A program made the translations under genes and the position numbers. Shown here one piece after another: positions 7,847 through 19,930 of a stretch of 64,000 bases of DNA. Numbering within the stretch: position 1 is the stretch's first letter; each line of letters opens with the position of its first letter. Origin of the DNA: Ancylobacter radicis (GTDB taxonomy: Bacteria; Pseudomonadota; Alphaproteobacteria; Rhizobiales; Xanthobacteraceae); the NCBI RefSeq assembly GCF_018449475.1, contig NZ_JAHCQH010000004.1, positions 62,001-126,000 on the forward strand. The letters run 5' to 3'. Under the pieces are notes generated by a model, which had not been told where the DNA came from, ran no database searches, and saw only the letters and a list, made by a program, of their open reading frames with translations.

Positions 7847-8425
7847 TCACTTCTTCAGGCGCAGGCCGAGCATCAGCACGGCAAGGCCATTGAAGACGAG
7901 GTCGACGCCGAGGAACAGGCCGAGCACCCAGATCCCGCTCACCGGCCAGCCGGCGACGATCATCACGCCGAGCAGCACGGTCAGCACGGCGGAGGCGGCG
8001 ATCCAGCCCCAATTGGCGGCCGGGCGCATCTGGAAGGCGGCGATGATGCGGAACACGCCGCCGACGATCAGCGCCGCGCCGAGCAGCAGGGTCAGCACCG
8101 CCGCCGCCAGCAGCGGCTCGGCAAAGGCGACCACGCCCGCCGCGACATAGAGCAGGCCGTCGAGCAGCCAGAAGGCGAAGGCGCCCCAGCCCTTGACCTG
8201 GAAGGCATGGAAAATCTGCGCCACGCCGGAAATGGCCAGCACCACGCCGATATAGAGCACCGACACCACCGTGCCGAGCGCGACATTGCCGAGCACGAAG
8301 GCGCCGGCGGCGATCATCAGCAGGCCGAGGGCGACGAACCAGCCCCATTTGGTCCGCAGTTCGCTGAGGTAGCCGGCGAGCGCGCCGCCGGGCGTCGGCG
8401 TCAGGGAGTCAGTCGGAAGTGACAT
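7847..8425 (-). CDS. HdeD-family membrane protein (DUF308)
   Basis: This 192-residue protein has six predicted membrane helices in three hairpins. The repeated GLLMIAAGAFVL, GVVLAISGVAQIFHAF and GAALIVGGVFRIIAAFQMR segments define the HdeD/DUF308 family, members of which are linked to acid and general stress resistance. A GGAAC-N16-CGTT match lies 39-63 bases upstream of the start. This is the first gene of the minus-strand run hdeD-opgC-SGNH-SGNH. Confidence 0.85.
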   Translation of the reverse strand: MSLPTDSLTPTPGGALAGYLSELRTKWGWFVALGLLMIAAGAFVLGNVALGTVVSVLYIGVVLAISGVAQIFHAFQVKGWGAFAFWLLDGLLYVAAGVVAFAEPLLAAAVLTLLLGAALIVGGVFRIIAAFQMRPAANWGWIAASAVLTVLLGVMIVAGWPVSGIWVLGLFLGVDLVFNGLAVLMLGLRLKK

Positions 8426-8463
8426 GATCGGTCCTCATCCATTCGGCGCGCCGGCAGCGCGGT

Positions 8464-8488
8464 AACGCCGTCCGGCCTCCGGGGTTCC
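8464..8488 (-). promoter_or_regulatory. EcfG-type general stress promoter
   Basis: On the minus strand GGAAC (8488-8484) is followed after exactly 16 bases by CGTT (8467-8464). This equals the EcfG sigma factor consensus of the alphaproteobacterial general stress response. The geometry puts transcription start about 30 bases ahead of the hdeD ATG. Confidence 0.65.
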
Positions 8489-8584
8489 ATCGACTCGTCC
8501 GGGGACGAGTGCCCCATGGTATAGTCGCGCCCATCTCAGCGGTAACGCCGCTTCGCACGTCCGTATTCTGACTTAGGAGCCAGG

Positions 8585-9289
8585 ATGGCCGCAGAATCCG
8601 ACCCTTTGACGGTGCCCGCCTTCGCCGTCGACCTGTTCGGTGCCCCCTCGGAGATTCCCGCGCGGCGGATCAAGGCCCGGCTCGCCCGCACCTTGGTCGC
8701 CGATGGCCGGGGCTTTCTCACCCGCGACGTGCCGGCGCTGGCCGTGACGCTGGAGGGCATCGCCGGGGACCGCCATCACGGCGTCGCCCGGCCGGCGGAT
8801 TCGCGCGTGCCCTGGTATCCGCGCGGCACGCCGATCCGCAATTCCCGCCAGCTTACGCTGGTGTCGCCGGAGGAACTCGCCGAGATCGCCCGCCGCCTTG
8901 CCATTCCCGAGCTGCGGCCGGAATGGCTCGGCGCCAATCTGGTGATCGAGGGGCTGGCCCGCCTCACCCGGATCCCGGTCGGCACGCGGCTGCATCTGCC
9001 CGGCGGCGCGGCGCTGGTGGTGGAAGGCGAGAACGCGCCCTGCCGTCACGCCGGCAAAGCTGTGGCCCAGGGGCTGGCGGTGGCGCAGGGGCTCGCGGAG
9101 AGGGGGCTGCTGGCCGCGTCCGGCCGGGCGGGGCCGTCCTCGGGCGAGGAGAAGCCGCTGGAGACCGCCTTTGTCGGCGCGGCGCGCGGGCTGCGCGGCC
9201 TCGTCGCCTGGGTCGAGCGCGCGGGCGAGATCGCCGCCGGCAGCGAGATCACCGTGAAGGTGCCGGCGCAGCGTTTCTGGGAGCCGTGA
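8585..9289 (+). CDS. MOSC domain protein
   Basis: This 234-residue protein has the MOSC core: LEGIAGDRHHG (57-66), RQLTLVSPEEL (88-98), NLVIEGL (118-124) and the cysteine motif NAPCRHAG (150-157, Cys153). MOSC domains bind molybdenum-sulfur intermediates in molybdenum cofactor sulfuration or in N-hydroxylated substrate reduction. No N-terminal beta-barrel domain is present, so this is a stand-alone MOSC protein. A TAGGAG ribosome-binding site precedes the ATG. It ends at a strong bidirectional terminator. Confidence 0.88.
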   Translation: MAAESDPLTVPAFAVDLFGAPSEIPARRIKARLARTLVADGRGFLTRDVPALAVTLEGIAGDRHHGVARPADSRVPWYPRGTPIRNSRQLTLVSPEELAEIARRLAIPELRPEWLGANLVIEGLARLTRIPVGTRLHLPGGAALVVEGENAPCRHAGKAVAQGLAVAQGLAERGLLAASGRAGPSSGEEKPLETAFVGAARGLRGLVAWVERAGEIAAGSEITVKVPAQRFWEP

Positions 9290-9305
9290 GGCCGCGCCTT
9301 TAACG

Positions 9306-9340
9306 AAAACCCCGGCGAACGCGCGGTTCGCCGGGGTTTT
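9306..9340. terminator. Bidirectional intrinsic terminator
   Basis: A perfect 15-bp stem (AAAACCCCGGCGAAC / GTTCGCCGGGGTTTT) encloses a 5-base loop, with A-tract and T-tract at its ends. It can terminate in both directions between the convergent MOSC and L,D-transpeptidase genes. Confidence 0.93.
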
Positions 9341-9380
9341 GCTACAAGGGTCTTGCGTAATCGCGAAAGCGAAACTGCGC

Positions 9381-10544
9381 TCAGCGCACCACGCCGGGGG
9401 CGCCGCTGGCGGCGGTGCTGACCGGCATGGGCTGCGGGTCGAGCGGGGCCTCGGCGGTCTTGGGCGCGGTGTTGCCCGGCAGCACGACGACGCGGGTGCC
9501 GACCTTCACCCGGTCATACAGGTTCTCGACATCCTCGTTCAGCATGCGGATGCAGCCCGACGACATGAACTGGCCGATGGTGGAAGGCTGGTTGGTGCCG
9601 TGGATGCGGTAGATGGTGCCGCCCAGATACATGGTGCGGGCGCCGAGCGGGTTGCCCGGACCGCCGGCCATGAAGCGCGGCAGATAGGGCTGGCGCTCGA
9701 TCATTTCCGCCGGCGGGCGCCAATCGGCCCATTCCGCCTTGCGGGAGATCTTCTCGGTGCCGGCCCAGGTGAAGCCCTCGCGGCCGACGCCGATGCCGTA
9801 ACGCTCCGCCTTGCCGCCCGGCAGCACGTAATAGAGGTAGGTGTTCGGCGTATCGATGATGATGGTGCCCGGCGGCTCCTTGGTCACGTAGTCGACCACC
9901 TGCCGGCGCAGATTGTCCGGCAGCGGCTTGGCCGGGCCGTCCTCGGGCTGGTCTTCCGGCGGCAGCATGGCGACGCTGGAGCCGTTCGAGCCATAGGAAT
10001 TGTTCAGGTCCTGACGCGGGGCGCTGCCGACGGCGGCCGGGGGCGCATAGACCGGCGCGCCCGGCTGGGCGGCGGCGGAGCCATAGGCCGGCGGCTGGCC
10101 GTAATTATTGGCCGGCGCCTGCCCATAGGGCGAGGCCATGCCCGCCGGCTGCTGGCCGGAATAGGCACCCGACGGATAGCCGGCGGGCTGGCGCGACGGA
10201 TCGGAATAGGGCGCGTTGGCGATCGGGGCGACGCCCGGCGGCACGTTGGACGCGCCGGGGGCAGCCGCGGCCGGAACCTGCCCGGCGCCGGCGATCGGCT
10301 GCGCATAGGGATCGCGCACGCCCGGCGGCGTGGTGCTGGCCGGCTGCCCGGCGGGGGCGGCGGCCGTCGCGCCATAGGGATCATAGGGGGCCGGAATCTC
10401 GGCCTCGGTCGGCGAGGTGGCCGCCTCATAGGGCGAAGCGGAAGACTGTGCGGCGGGATAGGACTGCGCGCCGGCGGTGCCGGCCGACGCCAGCACGATC
10501 AGCGCGACAGCGGGAGCGAAACCAAGGCGAACGACCATCATCAA
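9381..10544 (-). CDS. L,D-transpeptidase (YkuD) with long Pro/Ala/Gly-rich linker
   Basis: This 387-residue exported protein has a signal peptide (about 1-26, ending AGAQS). Residues 27-180 form a low-complexity region rich in Ala, Pro, Gly, Tyr and Gln, probably a flexible periplasmic tether. The YkuD domain (about 195-355) holds the catalytic block: His315 in HGTNQP and nucleophile Cys331 in SSGCIRM. The enzyme forms 3-3 crosslinks in peptidoglycan or attaches proteins to it. The transcription unit is monocistronic and closed by the terminator at 9306-9340. Confidence 0.92.
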   Translation of the reverse strand: MMMVVRLGFAPAVALIVLASAGTAGAQSYPAAQSSASPYEAATSPTEAEIPAPYDPYGATAAAPAGQPASTTPPGVRDPYAQPIAGAGQVPAAAAPGASNVPPGVAPIANAPYSDPSRQPAGYPSGAYSGQQPAGMASPYGQAPANNYGQPPAYGSAAAQPGAPVYAPPAAVGSAPRQDLNNSYGSNGSSVAMLPPEDQPEDGPAKPLPDNLRRQVVDYVTKEPPGTIIIDTPNTYLYYVLPGGKAERYGIGVGREGFTWAGTEKISRKAEWADWRPPAEMIERQPYLPRFMAGGPGNPLGARTMYLGGTIYRIHGTNQPSTIGQFMSSGCIRMLNEDVENLYDRVKVGTRVVVLPGNTAPKTAEAPLDPQPMPVSTAASGAPGVVR

Positions 10545-10768
10545 GCCTTAACTGAAATGCCGGGACAGGGGGCGCGGAACGTCCACGCGATGCTTTCGAG
10601 AGCAGATGACCTACGATCAAGGCAGGTTCAAGACCAGAGTGAGGTTCGGAACCGACCCGCAACATCCAGCCATGCGCGTTGTGCAGGGCTGATGCATTCT
10701 TGTCACATTCACCTTAGCGTCAGCTTAGCGGTGGGTTGCTGGCCCGAAGCTTGTCGCACCAGCCCCCA

Positions 10769-11281
10769 TCAAGTCCCGTCCGGCCGCTTGTGTTCCCGAT
10801 GCCAGCCGACAATCGCCTCGGGGAAGTCGTCGGTCGAGGCGAAATAGGGTTTGATGTCGAGCAGCGGCGTGCCGTCGAGGCAGTCGAGCCCGGCGACGGT
10901 GAGGGTGCTGTCGGTCATGCCGAGAAGGCGCACCGCGCTCATCGCGATCGGGTTCGGCCGGGCCGGGCTGCGCAGCGCGAAGGTACCGCGCCCGACGCCA
11001 TAGGAGCGGGGCACCTGCACGACCAGGTTTCGCGGCGCATGGTCCATCCAGTAGAGCAGCCAGAGATGGCTGGTGCCCGCCAGCCCCTCCAGAGCGGGGC
11101 GGAAGGGGGCGTCGATCTCCACCGTGCAGGGGGCGTCCGATTCGCGGCTGTTGCGCGGGCAGTCCGCCCGGCGCGTCCAGGGCGTACGCAGGCGCCCGAT
11201 GAAATGCAGCCCGGCATCGGGCGTGGCCGGCAGCTCGATCGCGATCTCGCCGGGGCGGGGGCCGAAATCCGGGCCGCTCAT
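10769..11281 (-). CDS. trmO: TrmO, tRNA t6A37 N6-methyltransferase
   Basis: The TsaA/TrmO beta-barrel family is recognised by FIGRLRTPW, EGLAGTSHLWLLYWM, FALRSPARPNPIAMSAVRLL and LDCLDGTPLLDIKPY. The enzyme uses SAM to methylate t6A at position 37 of certain ANN-reading tRNAs in the cytoplasm. I place the start at the Met at 11281 (MSGPDFGPRPG), which leaves a short lead before the domain; in-frame ATGs at 11323 and 11389 would add unconserved residues. It is divergent from the ArsR-type regulator. Confidence 0.85.
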   Translation of the reverse strand: MSGPDFGPRPGEIAIELPATPDAGLHFIGRLRTPWTRRADCPRNSRESDAPCTVEIDAPFRPALEGLAGTSHLWLLYWMDHAPRNLVVQVPRSYGVGRGTFALRSPARPNPIAMSAVRLLGMTDSTLTVAGLDCLDGTPLLDIKPYFASTDDFPEAIVGWHREHKRPDGT

Positions 11282-11429
11282 CGGGCGGGGCTCCGCCGGA
11301 CGCGCGGGCGTGTCGACAGGCATCTGAACCCGATGGACTCGCTGATACACATTGGCCTGATCGTCCACCTCACTGCACTGACACTCCACGCTCCGGGGCT
11401 GGGATGCCAGACCCCTTGCGCTATGTTCC

Positions 11430-11461
11430 GATAAGACATAAACATATCTTTATATCTTATC
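11430..11461. promoter_or_regulatory. Operator palindrome of the ArsR-type methionine-cycle regulator
   Basis: GATAAGACATAAA (11430-11442) and TTTATATCTTATC (11449-11461) form 13-base inverted arms with one mismatch around a 6-base centre, in a patch far more AT-rich than its surroundings. It lies 11 bases before the GTG at 11473 and overlaps a weak promoter (TTGCGC at 11416), a placement suited to autorepression by the adjacent ArsR-family protein. Confidence 0.7.
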
Positions 11462-11472
11462 AGAGAGCGCCC

Positions 11473-12471
11473 GTGGCCACGCTGCCCCTATCCTTCCCGC
11501 TGCTGCTCGACGGCCTCAAGGCAGCCGGCGAGGACACGCGCCTGCGCCTGCTGGCGCTGATCGGCGAGGGGGAACTCACCGTCTCCGAGCTTACCGAGAT
11601 TCTCCGCCAGTCGCAGCCGAGAATTTCGCGTCATCTCAAGCTTTTGGCCGAGGCCGGGCTGGTCGAGCGGTACCGCGAGGCGAGCTGGGTGTTCTACCGC
11701 CGCGCCACTGACACGCCCGCCGCCGCGCTCACCGACGCGCTGCTCGACCTGATCGCGGCGGATGACGCCATCCTGCTGCGCGACCGCGAGCGGCTGGAGG
11801 CGGTGCGCGCCGCCCGGGCCGCCCAGGCGCAGGCCTATTTCCGCGCCCATGCCCATGAATGGGACGCCATCCGCCGCCTGCACGCCCCCGAGGCGCAGGT
11901 GGAAGCCGCTATAAAATCAGCACTTTCCGGCGCGCCGATCGGCGCCCTGCTCGATCTCGGCACCGGCACCGGGCGCATTCTGGAGCTGTTCGCCGAGCAG
12001 ATGGAGCGCGGCGTCGGCATCGACCTGTCGTCGGAAATGCTCACCGTCGCCCGCGCCAATCTGGAACATGCCGGCGTGCGCCATGCCAGCGTGCGCCACG
12101 GCGACATCTACAGCCTTGCGCTGCCCCGCGATTCCTTCGATGTGGTAATTATCCACCAGGTGCTGCATTTCCTGGAGGACGCCCCCCGCGCGCTGAAGGA
12201 AGCCGCGCGGGTGCTGCGTCCCGGCGGGCGGCTGCTGGTGGTCGATTTCGACCCGCACGATCTGGAGTTCCTGCGCGAGCAGCACGCCCATCGCCGCCTC
12301 GGCTTCGCGCCCGAAATCATGGAAAATTGGCTTGTGCAGGCGGGACTTAGCCCGCAGTCGCATCGCCTTCTCGCGCCGCAAGCCGACGGCAAGCTTACGG
12401 TTTCACTATGGCTCGCCCGCGATCCGCGCATCGCGCTGGCGGATACTCAGAACACAAGGGAGGTCGCCTGA
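11473..12471 (+). CDS. ArsR-family regulator fused to a SAM-dependent methyltransferase domain
   Basis: From the GTG at 11473 the protein has 332 residues. A winged-helix ArsR domain (about 10-95, TVSELTEILRQSQPRISRHL) is joined to a class I methyltransferase domain (about 145-260) with SAM motif I LLDLGTGTGRILELF and post-motif VLRPGGRLLVVDF. The ATG at 11404 is unlikely because it would place the operator palindrome inside the coding region. The gene overlaps metF (TGATG), and metH follows, so it is very likely the local regulator of methionine regeneration, sensing SAM or S-adenosylhomocysteine. SahR is the known ArsR-family precedent; identity with SahR is inferred. Confidence 0.85.
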   Translation: MATLPLSFPLLLDGLKAAGEDTRLRLLALIGEGELTVSELTEILRQSQPRISRHLKLLAEAGLVERYREASWVFYRRATDTPAAALTDALLDLIAADDAILLRDRERLEAVRAARAAQAQAYFRAHAHEWDAIRRLHAPEAQVEAAIKSALSGAPIGALLDLGTGTGRILELFAEQMERGVGIDLSSEMLTVARANLEHAGVRHASVRHGDIYSLALPRDSFDVVIIHQVLHFLEDAPRALKEAARVLRPGGRLLVVDFDPHDLEFLREQHAHRRLGFAPEIMENWLVQAGLSPQSHRLLAPQADGKLTVSLWLARDPRIALADTQNTREVA

Positions 12472-13400
12472 TGTCGTCGGATGTCGAGCGCCGCAGCCGC
12501 CGCGCCGGCGGGCGGCCGATTTCGGTTTCGTTCGAGTTCTTTCCGCCGAAGACGCCGGAAATGGAGGCGACCCTGTGGTCGTCCATTACCCGTCTGGCGC
12601 CGCTCGCCCCGAAATTCGTCTCCGTGACCTATGGTGCGGGCGGCTCCACCCGTGAGCGCACCCACTCCACCGTGGAGCGCATCGTCAAGGAGACCCGCCT
12701 GTCCCCCGCCGCCCACCTCACCTGCGTCTCCGCCTCGAAGGGCGAGGTGGACGAGGTCGTGCGTGGGTATTGGGATGCCGGCGTGCGCCATATCGTGGCG
12801 CTGCGCGGCGATCCGCCGGGCGGTGTCGGCCAGTCCTATGAGCCCCATTCGGACGGCTACAAGACCTCCGCCGATCTCGTGTCCGGCATCCGCCGCATCG
12901 CGAATTTCGAAGTTTCCGTCTCGGCTTACCCGGAAAAGCACCCGGAGAGCCCGAGCTTCGATACCGATCTCGACATCCTCGCCGCCAAGGTCGAGGCCGG
13001 CGCGACGCGGGCCATCACGCAATGCTTCTTCGATAACGACCTCTATTTCCGCTACCTCGACAAGGCGCGCGCGCGCGGTATCGAGGTGCCGATCGTGCCG
13101 GGCATCCTGCCGGTCTCCAACTTCAAGCAGGCCAAGAACTTCTCCGAGAAGACCGGCACCTACATGCCCGGCTGGCTCGCCGCGCGTTTCGAGGGGCTCG
13201 ACAATGATCCCGAGACCCGCAAGCTGATCGCAGCGGCCGTGGCCGCCGAGCAGGTGTTCGATCTGGTGGATCGCGGCGTGACCGAGTTCCACTTCTACAC
13301 GCTGAACCGCGCCGACCTCGTCTACGCCGTCTGCCACCTGCTGGGCCTGCGCCCGCCGCAGGAGGCCGTGGCCGGGCAGAACGGGCAGGCAGCCGCGTGA
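12471..13400 (+). CDS. metF: Methylenetetrahydrofolate reductase
   Basis: From the ATG at 12471 the protein has 309 residues. It forms the MetF TIM barrel: VSFEFFPPKTPEME at the start, FVSVTYGAGGSTRERT, HLTCVSASKGEV, HIVALRGDPPGG, FSVSAYPEKHPESP-like segment, ITQCFFDN and EFHFYTLNRADL. The flavoprotein reduces 5,10-methylene-THF to 5-methyl-THF, the methyl donor for MetH encoded downstream. The start overlaps the regulator's stop codon, with AAGGGAGG (12456-12463) as ribosome-binding site, so the two are co-translated. Confidence 0.96.
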   Translation: MSSDVERRSRRAGGRPISVSFEFFPPKTPEMEATLWSSITRLAPLAPKFVSVTYGAGGSTRERTHSTVERIVKETRLSPAAHLTCVSASKGEVDEVVRGYWDAGVRHIVALRGDPPGGVGQSYEPHSDGYKTSADLVSGIRRIANFEVSVSAYPEKHPESPSFDTDLDILAAKVEAGATRAITQCFFDNDLYFRYLDKARARGIEVPIVPGILPVSNFKQAKNFSEKTGTYMPGWLAARFEGLDNDPETRKLIAAAVAAEQVFDLVDRGVTEFHFYTLNRADLVYAVCHLLGLRPPQEAVAGQNGQAAA

Positions 13401-13430
13401 GCGGAAATTGAGCTGATGTGGCGGTACCTT

Positions 13431-13480
13431 AACCTCTCCCCGACGGGGAGAGGTCGCCGCGCAGCGGCGGGTGAGGGGGA
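13431..13480 (+). repeat. Composite palindrome, end A
   Basis: End A consists of a CCTCTCCCC/GGGGAGAGG hairpin followed by a second hairpin (CGCCGC-GCA-GCGGCG) and the tail GGGTGAGGGGG. Inverted copies with changed but still pairing second stems occur at 22818-22867 and 40174-40221. Here it lies immediately before, and slightly inside, the DUF559 gene start region. Confidence 0.85.
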
Positions 13481-13851
13481 TGCCGGGTAGGATTTCGCGA
13501 GCGCGTCGGTTGAGGAAAGACCAGACCGATGTCGAAGCCCTGCTCTGGTCGCGTCTGCGCGATCGTCGGCTGGAAGGCTGGAAGTTTCGACGTCAGGCGC
13601 CGGTCGACAGATATATCGTCGACTTCCTCTGCGTCGATGCGAAACTGGTGATTGAACTCGACGGTGGTCAACACGCCGTCGAAGACGATGCGGAAAGAAC
13701 ACGGATGATCGAGGCCTGTGGCTATCTGGTCATCCGTTTCTGGAATAACGACGTGCTGACAAACCTCGACGGCGTTCTGCTGCGCATTGTGGAAGCTCTG
13801 TGCGGTGGAACCCCTCACCCCAACCCTCTCCCCGTGGGGGAGAGGGAGTAG
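13480..13851 (+). CDS. DUF559 (Vsr/restriction-endonuclease-like) protein
   Basis: From the ATG at 13480 the protein has 123 residues (a GTG at 13471 would add three). It shows the DUF559 pattern: [39 protein letters not shown], then the PD-(D/E)XK-like [10 protein letters not shown] and [13 protein letters not shown]. The family is related to Vsr mismatch endonucleases; activity is not proven for most members. The last 13 residues ([13 protein letters not shown] plus E) are encoded by palindrome end B, so the gene is embedded in a repeat element. It separates metF from metH. Confidence 0.88.
   Translation: MPGRISRARRLRKDQTDVEALLWSRLRDRRLEGWKFRRQAPVDRYIVDFLCVDAKLVIELDGGQHAVEDDAERTRMIEACGYLVIRFWNNDVLTNLDGVLLRIVEALCGGTPHPNPLPVGERE
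13811..13846 (+). repeat. Composite palindrome, end B
   Basis: End B reads CCCCTCACCCCAACC followed by a CCCTCTCCCC/GGGGGAGAGGG hairpin. Inverted copies occur at 22771-22807 and 40113-40150. It encodes the C-terminus of the DUF559 protein; the metH ribosome-binding site begins 4 bases after it. Confidence 0.85.
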
Positions 13852-13862
13852 GAAGCGTTCTC

Positions 13863-17603
<3,741 letters not shown>

Positions 17604-17631
17604 GCCGCGATCGGGCCGATGGGCCTCCGGC

Positions 17632-18936
17632 TCAGCCGGCAGCGATGGCGCGCTCAAGGAAACGGGCGGCGCTGAGCGTGGCGCGGTCCCGGCCGAAGCG
17701 GCCGACGACCTGAATACCGATCGGCAGGCCGGTCGCGCCGGTGAGGCCGGTGACGTTGACGCAGGGCGCGCCGGTCAGCGTCCATAGCCGGTTGAAGGCT
17801 GGCGATCCGGTTGTGGCGAAGCCCTCCGGCGCTTCGCCGGGAGCCGCGAAGGTCAGCAGCGCATCGAAGCCGGCGAAGAGATCGGCCTGCGCATTGCGGG
17901 CCTTGCGGGCGGCGCGGCGCGCGGCATCGTACTGTTCCGGCGTGGTGTTCTGCGCCTCGGACAGATAGCCCTGCAGCAGCGGCGAGAGCTGGTCGCGGTG
18001 CCGGTCCCATTCGTCGGCCATGGCGAGAGAGGCTTCATAGGCCTGCATGGCGGCGCTGGCCGCGTCCCCGGCCTCGAGCGCCGGCGAAAATTCGACCGCC
18101 TCCACCGAGGCTCCGGCCTGACGCACGGCGCGCACCGCCTCTTCCAGCGCCGCATGGGCATCCGCCGAGGCAAGTCCGGCACGGGGTGTGGGCGCCACCG
18201 CGAAGCGTGGCAGGACCGGCTCGGCGTCGAGGTCGAAGTCCCGCCCGGTGATGGCCGCCATGGCGAAGGCGACATCGGCGACATGGGCGCCGAACAGGCC
18301 GATCGTGTCGAGCGACCAGGCGAAAGGCTTCAGGCCGAGCACCGGCAGCAGCTTGAAGGACGGCTTGTAGCCGGTGACACCGCAGAAGGAGGCGGGGCGG
18401 ATGACCGAGCCGCCGGTCTGGGTGCCGATCGCGAGCGGCAGCATCCCGGCCGCCACCGCCGCCGCGGAGCCCGAGGAGGAGCCGCCGGGCGTATGGCTCA
18501 GGCGGCGCGGATTGCGCGTCGGCGAGGGCTGCATGAAGGCAAATTCGGTGGTGACGGTCTTGCCGGCGATCAGGCCGCCGGCGCGGGCCACCATGCGCAC
18601 GACCGCCGCATCCGCCGGCGGGCGGTAGCCGGCAAAGAGCGGCGAGGCGCGTTCAGTGGGGAAGTCCACCGTGTCGAGAATGTCCTTGATACCGACCGGA
18701 AGACCCGCCAGCGGCGTCTGCGCCAGCCCCTCGGCCTGCGCCGCGCGGGTGAGCGCCTCAGGGTCGAAGGCGGCAAAAGCCTTTATTTCCGGCTCCCGCG
18801 CGGCAATCGCTTCGAGACAGAGCGCGGTGACATCGGCGGGTGACAGGCGCCCGGCGCGGATGGCCTGGGCAAGAGCGGCGGCGGAGAGCATCTCGGTCAT
18901 GGTCATCGCTGTCGCATGAGCGGCCGCGTCCGGCAA
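17632..18936 (-). CDS. Amidase (amidase signature family)
   Basis: This 434-residue protein has the Ser-cisSer-Lys triad of the family: Lys84 in LPVGIKDILDT, the cis-Ser within GGSSSGSAAAVAAG (151-164) and nucleophile Ser177 in GTQTGGSVIRPASFCG. The rest (GYKPSFKLLP, GLPIGIQVVGRFGRD) is typical of stand-alone amidases rather than GatA, because the glutamine-channel partners GatB and GatC are absent nearby. The substrate is unknown. A start at Met11 or Met13 is possible. It is convergent with metH and divergent from pdxY. Confidence 0.88.
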   Translation of the reverse strand: MPDAAAHATAMTMTEMLSAAALAQAIRAGRLSPADVTALCLEAIAAREPEIKAFAAFDPEALTRAAQAEGLAQTPLAGLPVGIKDILDTVDFPTERASPLFAGYRPPADAAVVRMVARAGGLIAGKTVTTEFAFMQPSPTRNPRRLSHTPGGSSSGSAAAVAAGMLPLAIGTQTGGSVIRPASFCGVTGYKPSFKLLPVLGLKPFAWSLDTIGLFGAHVADVAFAMAAITGRDFDLDAEPVLPRFAVAPTPRAGLASADAHAALEEAVRAVRQAGASVEAVEFSPALEAGDAASAAMQAYEASLAMADEWDRHRDQLSPLLQGYLSEAQNTTPEQYDAARRAARKARNAQADLFAGFDALLTFAAPGEAPEGFATTGSPAFNRLWTLTGAPCVNVTGLTGATGLPIGIQVVGRFGRDRATLSAARFLERAIAAG

Positions 18937-19076
18937 GGGGAGTGCGCCGCCGCCAAGAACGGGCCGTTCGGCAACACATCCAGCAAGGTTATGGGTTTGC
19001 TCACCGAATTTCGTTTGAGAGCTTGCATCGCAAGGCTTAAGCGCGGATCGTTCCGGTCAGGTGGGGCGCAGACGCG

Positions 19077-19925
19077 ATGAATATTCTCTCGATCCAGTCT
19101 TGGGTCGCTTATGGTCATGTCGGCAATGCGTCGGCGATGTTTCCGATGCAGCGCCTCGGCCATGAGGTCTGGGGCGTGCATACCGTGCAGTTCTCCAACC
19201 ACACCGGCTATGGCGCCTGGCGGGGCGAGGTGTTCGGCGCCGGCCTCATTCGCGAATTGGTCGGCGGTCTTGAGGACCGCAACGTGCTGCCGCGCTGCGA
19301 CGGCGTGCTCTCGGGCTATATGGGCTCGGCCGAGACCGGCGACGCCATTCTCGACGCGGTCGGCCGCGTCAAGGCGGCGAATTCACAGGCGCATTATTGC
19401 TGCGATCCGGTGATCGGCGATGTCGGGCGCGGGGTCTTCGTCCGGGCTGGCCTGCCGGAATTCATCCGCGAACGCGCCGTGCCGGCCGCCGATCTCATCA
19501 CCCCGAACCAGTTCGAGCTGGACTACCTGTCTGGCCGGACCACGACCACGCTGGCCGAGGCGCTGGCGGCCTGCGATGTGGTGCACGCCACCGGGCCGCG
19601 CGTCATCCTCGTCACCAGCCTGCACACCGAGGACACCCCGGCCGATTCCATCGACCTGATGGCTTCCGGTCCCGACGGGCGATTCCGCGTGCGCACGCCC
19701 AAGCTCGGCATTTCCGTCAATGGCGCCGGGGACGCCATCGCCGCTCTGTTCTTCGTGCACTGGAAGTCGACCCACTCGACCGCCGAGGCGCTCTCCAAGG
19801 CCGCGTCTTCGGCCTATGGCTTGCTTGCCCGAACGGCAGCCGCCGGCTCGCAGGAGATCCTGACCGTCGCGGCACAGGATGAATTCGTCACGCCGTCCCG
19901 CCTCTTCACGCCGGAGAAGCTTTGA
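19077..19925 (+). CDS. pdxY: Pyridoxal kinase
   Basis: This 282-residue ribokinase-fold protein opens with [18 protein letters not shown] and contains [42 protein letters not shown] and the anion-hole motif [12 protein letters not shown]. These are PdxY/PdxK signatures; the enzyme phosphorylates pyridoxal in the PLP salvage pathway. The stop is close to the PhzF-family start at 19931, so the two genes may be cotranscribed. Confidence 0.93.
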   Translation: MNILSIQSWVAYGHVGNASAMFPMQRLGHEVWGVHTVQFSNHTGYGAWRGEVFGAGLIRELVGGLEDRNVLPRCDGVLSGYMGSAETGDAILDAVGRVKAANSQAHYCCDPVIGDVGRGVFVRAGLPEFIRERAVPAADLITPNQFELDYLSGRTTTTLAEALAACDVVHATGPRVILVTSLHTEDTPADSIDLMASGPDGRFRVRTPKLGISVNGAGDAIAALFFVHWKSTHSTAEALSKAASSAYGLLARTAAAGSQEILTVAAQDEFVTPSRLFTPEKL

Positions 19926-19930
19926 TCGCC

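Larger units (their letters stand above)
13431..13851 (+). mobile_element. Putative DUF559-bearing palindromic element
   Basis: The order end A, DUF559 gene, end B is the same relative order and orientation as in two empty elements of this window (22771-22867 and 40113-40221), where only about 10-23 bases lie between A and B. The element interrupts the metF-metH gene pair. Mobility is inferred; no transposase is present and I could not define target-site duplications. Confidence 0.5.

Noticed and set aside
11404-11472. ATG start of the ArsR-methyltransferase at 11404
   Set aside because: It would place the operator palindrome and promoter inside the coding region; the GTG at 11473 with upstream AGAGAG fits better.
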